Position numbers and translations under genes: made by a program. This document shows positions 1-6,405 of a DNA stretch of 6,405 bases, one piece after another (position 1 is the stretch's first letter; each line of letters starts with the position of its first letter). The DNA is from Flavobacteriales bacterium. Its GTDB lineage: Bacteria > Bacteroidota > Bacteroidia > Flavobacteriales_D > Crocinitomicaceae. The notes below the pieces were generated by a model. It did not search any database and was not told the DNA's origin. It worked only from the letters and a program-made list of their open reading frames with translations. The stretch spans positions 1 to 6,405 of the forward strand of contig CANJQZ010000116.1 in assembly GCA_947476515.1 (NCBI GenBank). Reading direction: 5' to 3'.

Positions 1-1452
1 GATATTTTGAACATTTTAGATCAACGGTATGTAGATCCTATTGATAAAAATAAAATTTTCGAAACGACTATTCAGGGAATGCTGCATCATTTGGATCCGC
101 ACAGTAATTATATCGCCGCAAAGGATATGCAATCTGTAAATGAATCCATAGATGGAAAATTTGGTGGGGTAGGTATTCGATTTCAAATTATTCGCGATAC
201 CGTTTGCATCACTAATGTTCTTCCAAATGCACCAGCACAGTTTTTAGGGATAAAAGCAGGGGATAAAATCATTAAAATTTCTGGGAAGCCTTTTACAGGA
301 AAGAAAATCAGCAACGATAAAGTTTTGGCTAATCTTAAAGGGGATGTTGGAACAGCAGTTAATGTTACTATTTTAAGGAAGCGCAAAGCACTTAATTTTT
401 CGATACAAAGAGGAGAAATCCCTATTAAAACAGTGCTTTCTGCTTACATGATTGACAAAGAGACTGGGTATATATTAATTGATCAATTTTCAATTCCAAC
501 TGCAGAAGAATTTCATGAACAAGCGCTTAAATTAAAAGCAAAAGGAATGAAAAAAATTATTTTGGATTTAAGAAATAATGGTGGGGGAGTTTTAACAGCA
601 GCAACAGATATTGCTGATGAGTTTTTGAAGCAAGGTTTAGTAATGTTAAAAACACAAGGAAGAATAGACGGCAAAAAAGTGTATTACTCAAAATCTGGCG
701 GTATTCTAGAAAATATGAAGGCTGTTGTTCTCATAAATGCACAATCTGCTTCTGCAAGTGAAATTTTAGCAGGGGCTTTACAAGACAATGATAGAGCGAT
801 TATTGTAGGAAGGAGATCTTTTGGAAAAGGCTTAGTTCAAGAAGACAGGGCCTTAAGAGATGGTTCTAATTTAAGAATTACCATCGCGCGATATTATACT
901 CCATCAGGTCGTTGCATTCAAAAACCATACAATGGTGATTATGATGCCTATATGCGTGATGAAGAACGCTATGCTAATGGTGAAATGTATCATGTTGACA
1001 CAACTTTATTTGCAGATTCACTTAAGTTTAAAACGCGTGGTGGTCGAACAGTATACGGTGGTGGAGGAATCACCCCTGATGTTTTTGTGGCGTATGATAC
1101 CACCGATAGAAGCGATTATTTAACCGAATTGCTTTGGAGTGGCTCATTTGGTTCTTTTGCTTTTGATTACATTCAAAATAAGCGAGGACAATGGGCATCT
1201 CCAAGTGACTTTGTAAAACAGTTCCAAGTATCAACTGTATTATTGAATCAATTTACTTCTTATGCTGCTAAAAATTATAAAGTGAAATTCAATCCGAGTG
1301 CATTTGGTCGCAGTCAAAAACTTATTGCTGAGAATATCAAAGCTGAAATAGCGCGACAATTATGGACAGAAGAAGGGCTTTATATGGTCTTAAATGCGCA
1401 AGATCTAGAAGTAAAAGCAGCTCTTGAACAATTAAAAAAAGTAAAGCCTTAG
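1..1452 (+). CDS. S41 family C-terminal processing peptidase with PDZ domain (5' end outside window)
   Basis: Serine protease of the CtpA/Prc type, which in this family trims or degrades envelope proteins from the periplasm. The reading frame is open from base 1, so 483 residues are visible and the signal peptide and N-terminal helices are missing; a TTG at base 7 is not a credible start. Numbering from base 1, the conserved LDPHS stretch is at residues 31-35, a PDZ domain begins at GGVGI (55-59) and runs to about 140, and the S41 core follows with LDLRNNGGG (188-196). The catalytic Ser is S251 in the SASASEI motif and the Lys is K276 in SFGKGLVQ, 25 residues later as in E. coli Prc, so the dyad is intact. 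GITPD (356-360) closes the core, and a C-terminal extension of about 120 residues follows. The protein is probably active. Its substrate cannot be told from sequence. The next gene starts 19 bases after its stop, suggesting an operon. Confidence 0.95.
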   Translation, partial: DILNILDQRYVDPIDKNKIFETTIQGMLHHLDPHSNYIAAKDMQSVNESIDGKFGGVGIRFQIIRDTVCITNVLPNAPAQFLGIKAGDKIIKISGKPFTGKKISNDKVLANLKGDVGTAVNVTILRKRKALNFSIQRGEIPIKTVLSAYMIDKETGYILIDQFSIPTAEEFHEQALKLKAKGMKKIILDLRNNGGGVLTAATDIADEFLKQGLVMLKTQGRIDGKKVYYSKSGGILENMKAVVLINAQSASASEILAGALQDNDRAIIVGRRSFGKGLVQEDRALRDGSNLRITIARYYTPSGRCIQKPYNGDYDAYMRDEERYANGEMYHVDTTLFADSLKFKTRGGRTVYGGGGITPDVFVAYDTTDRSDYLTELLWSGSFGSFAFDYIQNKRGQWASPSDFVKQFQVSTVLLNQFTSYAAKNYKVKFNPSAFGRSQKLIAENIKAEIARQLWTEEGLYMVLNAQDLEVKAALEQLKKVKP

Positions 1453-1471
1453 ATTTATTGCTAAAAATGCC

Positions 1472-3448
1472 ATGAAGCAAGCGCATAAAAAACAAAAACA
1501 GATTGCAGTTCCAATTGCTAAATCAAGCTCAATAGTAGTTTATCTACTTGCCTTTTTAGCTATTATGTTAACACTAATAGCCTACCAACCTGCCTTTGAT
1601 CCCGAGAAGAGTTTAACCAATTGGGATGATAATGGATATGTTACTGATCAATCCTTAATACGATCCTTTGATGAGGAGAAGATAGATTCGCTTTTTTCTC
1701 CAAGTACGGATGTAATGTTAAATTATCATCCCTTGACCATGTTGACCTTGGCGTATAATTATCAAGAATCAGGGTTAGAAATAGGGTCTTATATCAATTG
1801 GAATGTTGGATTACACTTAGCCAATGTACTTTTGGTCTTTATTTTTATTTATCTCCTCAGTCAAAAAAATCTATACATTTCCTTCTTTTGCTCTCTTATG
1901 TTTGGTATTCATCCCATGCATGTGGAGAGTGTGGCTTGGATTGCGGAAAGAAAAGATGTTTTATATGCTTTTTTCTTTTTATTGAGTTTAATTTTCTATC
2001 TCTTCTATTTAAAAACAAAGAATTATTTTTTCTTATTAATTACCGCCCTTGTCTTTGTAGCATCATGTTTGAGTAAAGCAATGGCAGTTCCTTTACCCTT
2101 GGTTCTCTTGCTAATGGATTACTTCTACCAAAAGAAGATAATTATTAGAAATATACTTGAAAAGATTCCCTTTTTACTTTTTTCAATATGGATTGGATGG
2201 AACGCCTTACAAATACAAAGTAAAGGAGCTATTGCTGCTGATGAGGTTTTCACTTGGGTTCAACAATTAATGTTTGCCTCCTATGGCTTTATAATGTATT
2301 GGGTCAAATTATTCATCCCGTATAATCTATCTGCTTTTTATCCTTATCCTGGCTTAAGTGACTCGGGTAATTTACCCTTCTTCTTTTATTTAACGCCCTT
2401 TATCTCTCTCTGTATCGTATTGATTCCCGGGGTTTTATTCTGGAGAAAAAAATCAAACTTATTCACTCCTTTTCTCTTAGGAATGGGTGTATTTATTTTG
2501 ATGATTGCCTTAGTACTACAATTTATTTCAGTCGGTTCTGCCATCATGGCTGATCGATATTCCTATCTCCCTTATTTAGGAGCTTTTTTTCTTATAGCAA
2601 GTGTTGCGGATCAATTGGTTCAAAAACGAAAAAAAGTATTGTATGCAGGCTCTATTATTATAGCCTTAGTTTTTATGAAGTTGTGTTATGAGCGTGTTGG
2701 TATTTGGCAGAATTCTGAAACTTTGTGGACGGATGTAATTAAAAAATACCCCTTCAAAATCTCTCAAAATGGTCAAACAATTCAGGTAGATCAAACCGGT
2801 GTAGAGGTTGCCTACAAGAATCGGGGGAATTATTATCGTGAACTAGGCAAGATGGATTTGGCTTTCAATGATTATGCAGTACTTGTGAAAGCACGCGTAA
2901 GAGACCCTTTAATTTATAGTAATATGGCAAATATGTACGCCCTTGATAATAAATTTAAAGAGGCCATGGAAATGTATGCTTTAGCGCTGGAGAGAAATGA
3001 AAATAATTATGAGGTTTATCTCAATAGAGGAATTAGTTATTCAAAAATGCAAAAGCATCAAGAGGCGCTTAAGGATTTCCAAAAGGCAGCCCAATTGTTC
3101 CCTAAAAATCTTCAAATAGAACAAAGTGTAGCAGCGGAGTTTTTGAATACCCAAAAATTTGATAGTACCATCCAGCAGGGCACTCGAATTATACAATTAT
3201 TTCCATTGGATTACAGTGGATATTTTTATCGGGGAACTGCAAAAATTAATTTAAAGCAATACAAAGAAGCCATCGTAGATTTAAGTAAAGCGGTACAATT
3301 AAAACCAAATGATTCCTTTGTAAATTACAATCTATCCATTGCTTATAATTTAATCTCAGACAATAAAAACGCTCTCCTATTTGCTGAAAAAGCCAAAATG
3401 TTAGGTTATCCAGTTCAAGAAGAATTTATTAAAAGAATAAAATCATGA
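1472..3448 (+). CDS. GT-C-like membrane glycosyltransferase with C-terminal TPR repeats (TMTC-like)
   Basis: A 658-residue polytopic membrane protein. Residues 21-38 form the first membrane helix, and further hydrophobic helices continue to about residue 405 (for example 111-130, 163-180 and 389-405). Just after the first helix is NWDDNGYV with D52 and D53, the position where GT-C enzymes carry their acidic catalytic motif in the first extracytoplasmic loop. HPMHVESVAWIAERKD (147-162) and ADRYSYLP (360-367) match the look of the bacterial relatives of eukaryotic TMTC O-mannosyltransferases. From about residue 444 to the end is a TPR array of roughly five or six repeats (for example YLNRGISYSKMQKHQEALKDF). 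By analogy the enzyme would transfer a sugar from a lipid carrier to a protein or glycan on the outer face of the membrane, with the TPRs binding the acceptor; both sugar and acceptor are unknown. ATG 1472 is chosen because the ATG at 1467 runs straight into a stop. No clear Shine-Dalgarno is seen. Probably co-transcribed with the protease upstream. Confidence 0.85.
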   Translation: MKQAHKKQKQIAVPIAKSSSIVVYLLAFLAIMLTLIAYQPAFDPEKSLTNWDDNGYVTDQSLIRSFDEEKIDSLFSPSTDVMLNYHPLTMLTLAYNYQESGLEIGSYINWNVGLHLANVLLVFIFIYLLSQKNLYISFFCSLMFGIHPMHVESVAWIAERKDVLYAFFFLLSLIFYLFYLKTKNYFFLLITALVFVASCLSKAMAVPLPLVLLLMDYFYQKKIIIRNILEKIPFLLFSIWIGWNALQIQSKGAIAADEVFTWVQQLMFASYGFIMYWVKLFIPYNLSAFYPYPGLSDSGNLPFFFYLTPFISLCIVLIPGVLFWRKKSNLFTPFLLGMGVFILMIALVLQFISVGSAIMADRYSYLPYLGAFFLIASVADQLVQKRKKVLYAGSIIIALVFMKLCYERVGIWQNSETLWTDVIKKYPFKISQNGQTIQVDQTGVEVAYKNRGNYYRELGKMDLAFNDYAVLVKARVRDPLIYSNMANMYALDNKFKEAMEMYALALERNENNYEVYLNRGISYSKMQKHQEALKDFQKAAQLFPKNLQIEQSVAAEFLNTQKFDSTIQQGTRIIQLFPLDYSGYFYRGTAKINLKQYKEAIVDLSKAVQLKPNDSFVNYNLSIAYNLISDNKNALLFAEKAKMLGYPVQEEFIKRIKS

Positions 3449-3455
3449 TTTTATT
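3436..3455. repeat. Perfect 20-base palindrome over the stop codon, possible weak terminator
   Basis: The left arm AATAAAATCA is the exact reverse complement of the right arm, and the TGA stop of the TPR glycosyltransferase gene (3446-3448) lies within it. As RNA it could fold to an 8-bp all-A/U stem with a CATG loop. A T-rich tract follows at 3463-3474, but it is separated from the stem by about seven bases and the stem lacks G/C pairs, so it is a poor intrinsic terminator by standard rules. Alternatively it is a protein-binding site in front of the potassium permease gene. Confidence 0.4.
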
Positions 3456-3506
3456 ACAGTTATTTTCTTTTTTTAAAGCAAATTTGTAAACTTAAAAAGA
3501 AAATCG

Positions 3507-5507
3507 ATGGACCATTCAACGAAAAAAAGGGTTAGTGCGGCAACATTATTAGTGGCAATTGGAATTGTTTTCGGTGATATAGGTACTTCTCCTTTATATG
3601 TTTTTCAAACCATTACTGGCGGTTCAAATTTTTCTGCTCCACTTATTATGGGAGGACTATCCGCTGTTTTCTGGACCTTATTATTATTGGCTACAATAAA
3701 ATACATCTATATTGCCCTTAATGCAGACAATAATGGTGAGGGAGGTATTTTTGCTCTTTTTGCTCTTTTGAAGGAAAGACGGGTAAAATGGATTATCATT
3801 CCAGCGCTCATCGGTTGTGCAACGCTAATGGCCGATGGCTTTATTACACCTGCGATTTCAATTTCTTCAGCCGCTGAGGGAATAACCACTATTTTCCCCG
3901 ATTTTCCGGTAATGCCGTTTGTAGTTGGAATTATTATTGTCCTTTTTATGATCCAGCAATTTGGGACCTCCGCAATTGGAAAGGCCTTCGGTCCGGTAAT
4001 GATTGTTTGGTTTTTGTTTTTAGGGTATTTGGGACTCGTTAATATTGTGAAAAACCCGGAAGTATTAAAAGCTTTTAATCCTTATTATGCTTACAACCTC
4101 GTCGTAAATGTTAAAGGAGGATTTTGGGTACTTGGCGCTGTATTTTTATGTACTACTGGAGCGGAGGCACTCTATTCTGATTTGGGGCATTGTGGAAAAC
4201 GAAACATCAGAATAAGTTGGACTTTTATTAGTGTCTTGTTATTATTGAATTATTTTGGACAAGCTGCGCTTTGTCTTACCGATGGATTTGCTTTGCAACC
4301 CAAACAAACAATTTTCTATGCAATGGTTCCCTCTTCACTGGTTCCCTTCGCCATTGTTATTGCAACCTCAGCCGCCATTATTGCTTCGCAAGCATTGATC
4401 ACAGGGGTGTTTAGTTTAATGAATGAGGCCATAAAATTGAATCTATGGACCAATCTTAAGGTGAAATTTCCTTCAGATCATCAAGGACAAATCTATATTC
4501 CCTTTATCAATTGGTTTTTAATGGCAGGGTGTTTATTGGTGATCGCAATTTTCAAGAAATCCTCCAATATGGAAGCCACTTATGGACTGGCGATCACTAT
4601 CAACATGGTAATGACCTCCATTTTGCTAGGCTTTCTAATGATATTAAAACACCCAAAGCAAAAAATTGCCTATATCCTTCTGTTTGTCCTTTTCTTAGGT
4701 ATTGAAGGAATCTTTCTTTTTTCTAATATCGGAAAAATCGCCCATGGAGGTTGGTTTACTTTAATACTTTCCTTTACCTTCTTTGGCTTGTTGTTCATGT
4801 ATTTTAAGGCTAGATTACTCCGAAAGCGCATAACAGAGTATGTACCTATGTCTAAAATTGTTCCTTTAATAAATGCTATAAATAAAGACAAAATGGTTCC
4901 TTATGAAGCCACTAATCTTGTTTATCCGACCAGAAGTGATAATCCAAATAAATTAGATGCTACAATTTTTTATTCTTTATTTAGAAAACGCCCTCGTAAA
5001 GCAGGGGTTATTTGGTTCTTGCATTTTGATATACTCAATGAACCGTGGGGCTTGCATTATTCTGTTCATGAAGTAATAGATCAATCTTGCTATTATGTAA
5101 GCTTACACCTTGGATTTAAGGAGGAACTTAGAACAGAATACTTGATGCGTCAGATTCAATGTAAAATGATTGAAAAAGGAGAATTGACCGGACAAAGTGT
5201 TTTCGAATCGGTTAGGGGAGAGTTTTCAGAAGCAGACTTTAAATTTATCGTATTAAATTCAAGAGTAGCCACGAATAATTTATTAACGCCATTTCAAATA
5301 TTAGCGGTTAAAACCTACAGATTTATTAAAGCAACAGGTCTAAAGCCAGCGGAGGATTTCGGCTTAGACAAAACAAATGTATTGGTAGAACACATTCCTA
5401 TTTCCGTCACTAAACAGTATTCTCAAGAATTAATAGAAGATTGGGAAGATTATTCAAAGCAAAATTCCAAAATTGCTTTATCAAGGCACAGTAAAAAGCA
5501 CTTTTAG
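3507..5507 (+). CDS. kup: Kup-type potassium uptake permease
   Basis: A 666-residue K+ transporter of the KUP/HAK/KT family, which in characterised members is an inner-membrane K+/H+ symporter. The hallmark GIVFGDIGTSPLY is at residues 19-31 in the first helix. ADNNGEGG (73-80) matches the conserved ADNDGEGG of E. coli Kup. ADGFITPAIS (109-118) matches the GDGVITPAIS segment, and E124 corresponds to the Glu in AVEG of E. coli Kup implicated in proton coupling. About twelve hydrophobic helices reach residue 437, followed by the basic junction RKR (439-441) and a soluble cytoplasmic domain of about 225 residues. Full length and intact. ATG 3507 places the hallmark motif at the usual distance from the N-terminus and follows an A-rich stretch in place of a Shine-Dalgarno. 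The gap to the upstream gene is 58 bases and contains a palindrome and T-tract, so it may have its own transcript. I see no c-di-AMP riboswitch or other RNA leader in that gap. Confidence 0.95.
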   Translation: MDHSTKKRVSAATLLVAIGIVFGDIGTSPLYVFQTITGGSNFSAPLIMGGLSAVFWTLLLLATIKYIYIALNADNNGEGGIFALFALLKERRVKWIIIPALIGCATLMADGFITPAISISSAAEGITTIFPDFPVMPFVVGIIIVLFMIQQFGTSAIGKAFGPVMIVWFLFLGYLGLVNIVKNPEVLKAFNPYYAYNLVVNVKGGFWVLGAVFLCTTGAEALYSDLGHCGKRNIRISWTFISVLLLLNYFGQAALCLTDGFALQPKQTIFYAMVPSSLVPFAIVIATSAAIIASQALITGVFSLMNEAIKLNLWTNLKVKFPSDHQGQIYIPFINWFLMAGCLLVIAIFKKSSNMEATYGLAITINMVMTSILLGFLMILKHPKQKIAYILLFVLFLGIEGIFLFSNIGKIAHGGWFTLILSFTFFGLLFMYFKARLLRKRITEYVPMSKIVPLINAINKDKMVPYEATNLVYPTRSDNPNKLDATIFYSLFRKRPRKAGVIWFLHFDILNEPWGLHYSVHEVIDQSCYYVSLHLGFKEELRTEYLMRQIQCKMIEKGELTGQSVFESVRGEFSEADFKFIVLNSRVATNNLLTPFQILAVKTYRFIKATGLKPAEDFGLDKTNVLVEHIPISVTKQYSQELIEDWEDYSKQNSKIALSRHSKKHF

Positions 5508-5557
5508 TAAAACAAACCCTCGCTAAGCTATTAAAGAATAAACATAGAAACTGAACT

Positions 5558-5992
5558 ATGGTGGAATTTTTAGTAACTGCAATAACCTTTTTACTACTTG
5601 TTGGACTTTTGATAAGCCCACCTCTTTTACTTCGGTTTATTCGTCGAACAAACATTAAATATAAGTTCGTTGCGTACTTGACAATTGGAGTAATTCTGAC
5701 AGCATTGATTACCCTTATTTTTGCTTGGTGGACTCACACTTCAGACTTGCTTTTACTTAAACATTACGGTTATGACATTGACGGAATGAATGAAACTGAA
5801 TTTTATGGAAAAGTTTTACCAGAGCATCTGGACAAAGTAAAAAGCCTTGAGACAAGCATTATGGGAATAGGATGGCCATTAAAAGCAATAATCACATTTA
5901 TATTTTATTCACCTTATTTATTAATTATTTACGGTGTGACCTATCTAATCGGACGGAAACACGAAAAGCAGCATTACAACAATAATAAATAA
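5558..5992 (+). CDS. Uncharacterised small membrane protein with three predicted helices
   Basis: I do not recognise this 144-residue protein. Hydrophobic helices lie at about residues 4-25, 37-58 and 107-131. The basic stretch RFIRRTNIKYK (26-36) between the first two helices and RKHEKQH (133-139) at the end should be cytoplasmic by the positive-inside rule. This gives an N-out, C-in topology with a polar loop at about 60-105 outside. That loop holds HYGYDIDGMNETEFYG (69-84), several acidic residues and a GIGWPLK entry into helix three. ATG 5558 is the first possible start, since an in-frame TGA lies at 5552. There is no Shine-Dalgarno. All four Asp codons are GAC, whereas the protease and kup genes mainly use GAT; the sample is small, but it may indicate a different origin. 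It lies 50 bases after kup in the same orientation. A functional link to potassium uptake is not supported by anything in the protein. Confidence 0.75.
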   Translation: MVEFLVTAITFLLLVGLLISPPLLLRFIRRTNIKYKFVAYLTIGVILTALITLIFAWWTHTSDLLLLKHYGYDIDGMNETEFYGKVLPEHLDKVKSLETSIMGIGWPLKAIITFIFYSPYLLIIYGVTYLIGRKHEKQHYNNNK

Positions 5993-5997
5993 CAAAA

Positions 5998-6031
5998 TTG
6001 TCTAAATTTCTACTCAAATTTGGACAGACAA
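5998..6031. repeat. Imperfect hairpin between the two hypothetical genes
   Basis: TTGTCTAAATTT (5998-6009) can pair with AAATTT (6016-6021) plus AGACAA (6026-6031) around a six-base loop CTACTC, leaving GGAC (6022-6025) as a bulge. An alternative fold pairs GTCTAAATTT with AAATTTGGAC as ten pairs, one of them a G-U wobble. It begins five bases after the stop of the small membrane protein gene. There is no T-run after it, so it does not meet the intrinsic terminator pattern. It could be a transcript-end stabiliser, a regulatory site or a recombination remnant. Confidence 0.4.
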
Positions 6032-6044
6032 ATCATCATTAACA

Positions 6045-6405
6045 ATGAAGTCATTACTCTATTTAATATCCATTGCATTTTTTTCATTGAATGCATTATG
6101 TCAAGAACTTAAGCCATATAACGATGATCTGTATTTTAAAGTCATTAATGAAAATGAAATGGTCTCTAAAGTTGACAGCTTAAAAGCTATAATTATTGTA
6201 TTTAATAATCTGTCAGAAGGAAATGCAAAACAATCAATTATTAACAACCCGCAACTTAAAGAAATAAAGTTAATGGGTCCATCTCAAGACTTTATTCAGT
6301 TGATTTCTGGATTGAAAATGGATAGTTTAACGCATTTATTTATTGAAGAATATAATGGTTCAAAGCTTGTCCTACCGGCCTTCTCAACTCTTGAACACTT
6401 GACCA
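6045..6405 (+). CDS. Secreted protein, possibly leucine-rich-repeat-like (3' end outside window)
   Basis: An open frame from ATG 6045 runs 120 codons to the window end without a stop. It starts with a Lys and then a hydrophobic stretch, LLYLISIAFFSLNALC, followed by QELKPYND. This looks like a type I signal peptide cleaved before Gln21, a common arrangement in Bacteroidota. The Cys at 20 lacks a proper lipobox (Leu precedes it), so a lipoprotein is less likely. After cleavage the chain is soluble. Toward the visible end, LKEIKLMG, MDSLTHLFIEE and FSTLEHLT recur at roughly 20-30 residue intervals, the pattern of leucine-rich repeats, but only about two or three units are in view. I do not recognise the family. 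It starts 52 bases after the preceding gene, with the hairpin in between, and has only an A/T-rich stretch before its start. Confidence 0.65.
   Translation, partial: MKSLLYLISIAFFSLNALCQELKPYNDDLYFKVINENEMVSKVDSLKAIIIVFNNLSEGNAKQSIINNPQLKEIKLMGPSQDFIQLISGLKMDSLTHLFIEEYNGSKLVLPAFSTLEHLT

Noticed and set aside
7..9. TTG at base 7 as the start of the S41 protease.
   Set aside because: The frame is open to base 1, and starting here would leave no signal peptide and begin within the N-terminal helical region. The gene is cut by the window edge.
3479..3486. CAAATTTG upstream of kup, resembling the Bacteroidota -7 promoter element TAnnTTTG; the same 8 bases occur at 6015-6022 before the last gene.
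   Set aside because: The first base mismatches, no TTG -33 element is found at a suitable distance in either place, and an 8-base AT-rich match is expected by chance. The second copy is also part of the hairpin.
3449..3506. Possible c-di-AMP (ydaO) or other riboswitch before the potassium transporter.
   Set aside because: The gap is only 58 bases and AT-rich, too short for that aptamer and without the conserved G-rich elements.
3831..3839. Kup has Met-Ala-Asp-Gly where E. coli Kup has Tyr-Gly-Asp-Gly.
   Set aside because: The Asp, Gly and following ITPAIS are kept, and variation before the Asp is, as far as I know, ordinary among distant Kup proteins. There is no sign of lost function.
5508..5557. 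Possible terminator or attachment site just after kup.
   Set aside because: No stem longer than a few base pairs, no T-run and no direct repeat can be found in these 50 bases.
5410..5655. Minus-strand open frame of 81 codons across the end of kup and the start of the next gene.
   Set aside because: It overlaps two better-supported genes on the opposite strand, has no recognisable motif, and its composition looks like an antisense shadow.

Overview
The window is AT-rich and all five genes lie on the plus strand. It most likely comes from a member of the Bacteroidota (Flavobacteriales or a related order). The reasons are the type of S41 protease, the lack of clear Shine-Dalgarno sequences (upstream regions are simply A/T-rich), the low GC content, and the signal peptide ending just before Gln in the last gene. 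The order-level placement is an inference from general look, not from a phylogenetic marker.

Layout: (1) 1-1452 is the 3' part of a PDZ-containing C-terminal processing protease (S41 family) whose N-terminus lies before the window. (2) 1472-3448, only 19 bases later, is a large membrane protein combining a GT-C-type glycosyltransferase-like membrane domain with C-terminal TPR repeats. It is probably co-transcribed with the protease. Its stop codon sits inside a perfect 20-base palindrome followed by a T-rich tract, which may mark the end of that transcript. (3) 3507-5507 is a Kup-type potassium uptake permease. (4) 5558-5992 is an unrecognised small three-helix membrane protein. (5) 6045 to the window end is the 5' part of an unrecognised secreted protein with a leucine-rich-repeat flavour. 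An imperfect hairpin (5998-6031) lies between genes 4 and 5. No intergenic gap exceeds 60 bases.

Functionally this looks like ordinary chromosome: envelope protein processing, a probable envelope glycosylation enzyme and potassium uptake, then two uncharacterised envelope proteins. I see no tRNA, rRNA, CRISPR array, transposase, integrase or recognisable defence or mobile system. The least explained parts are the two hypothetical genes at the right end and the two inverted repeats; none of this is strong evidence for a new system.
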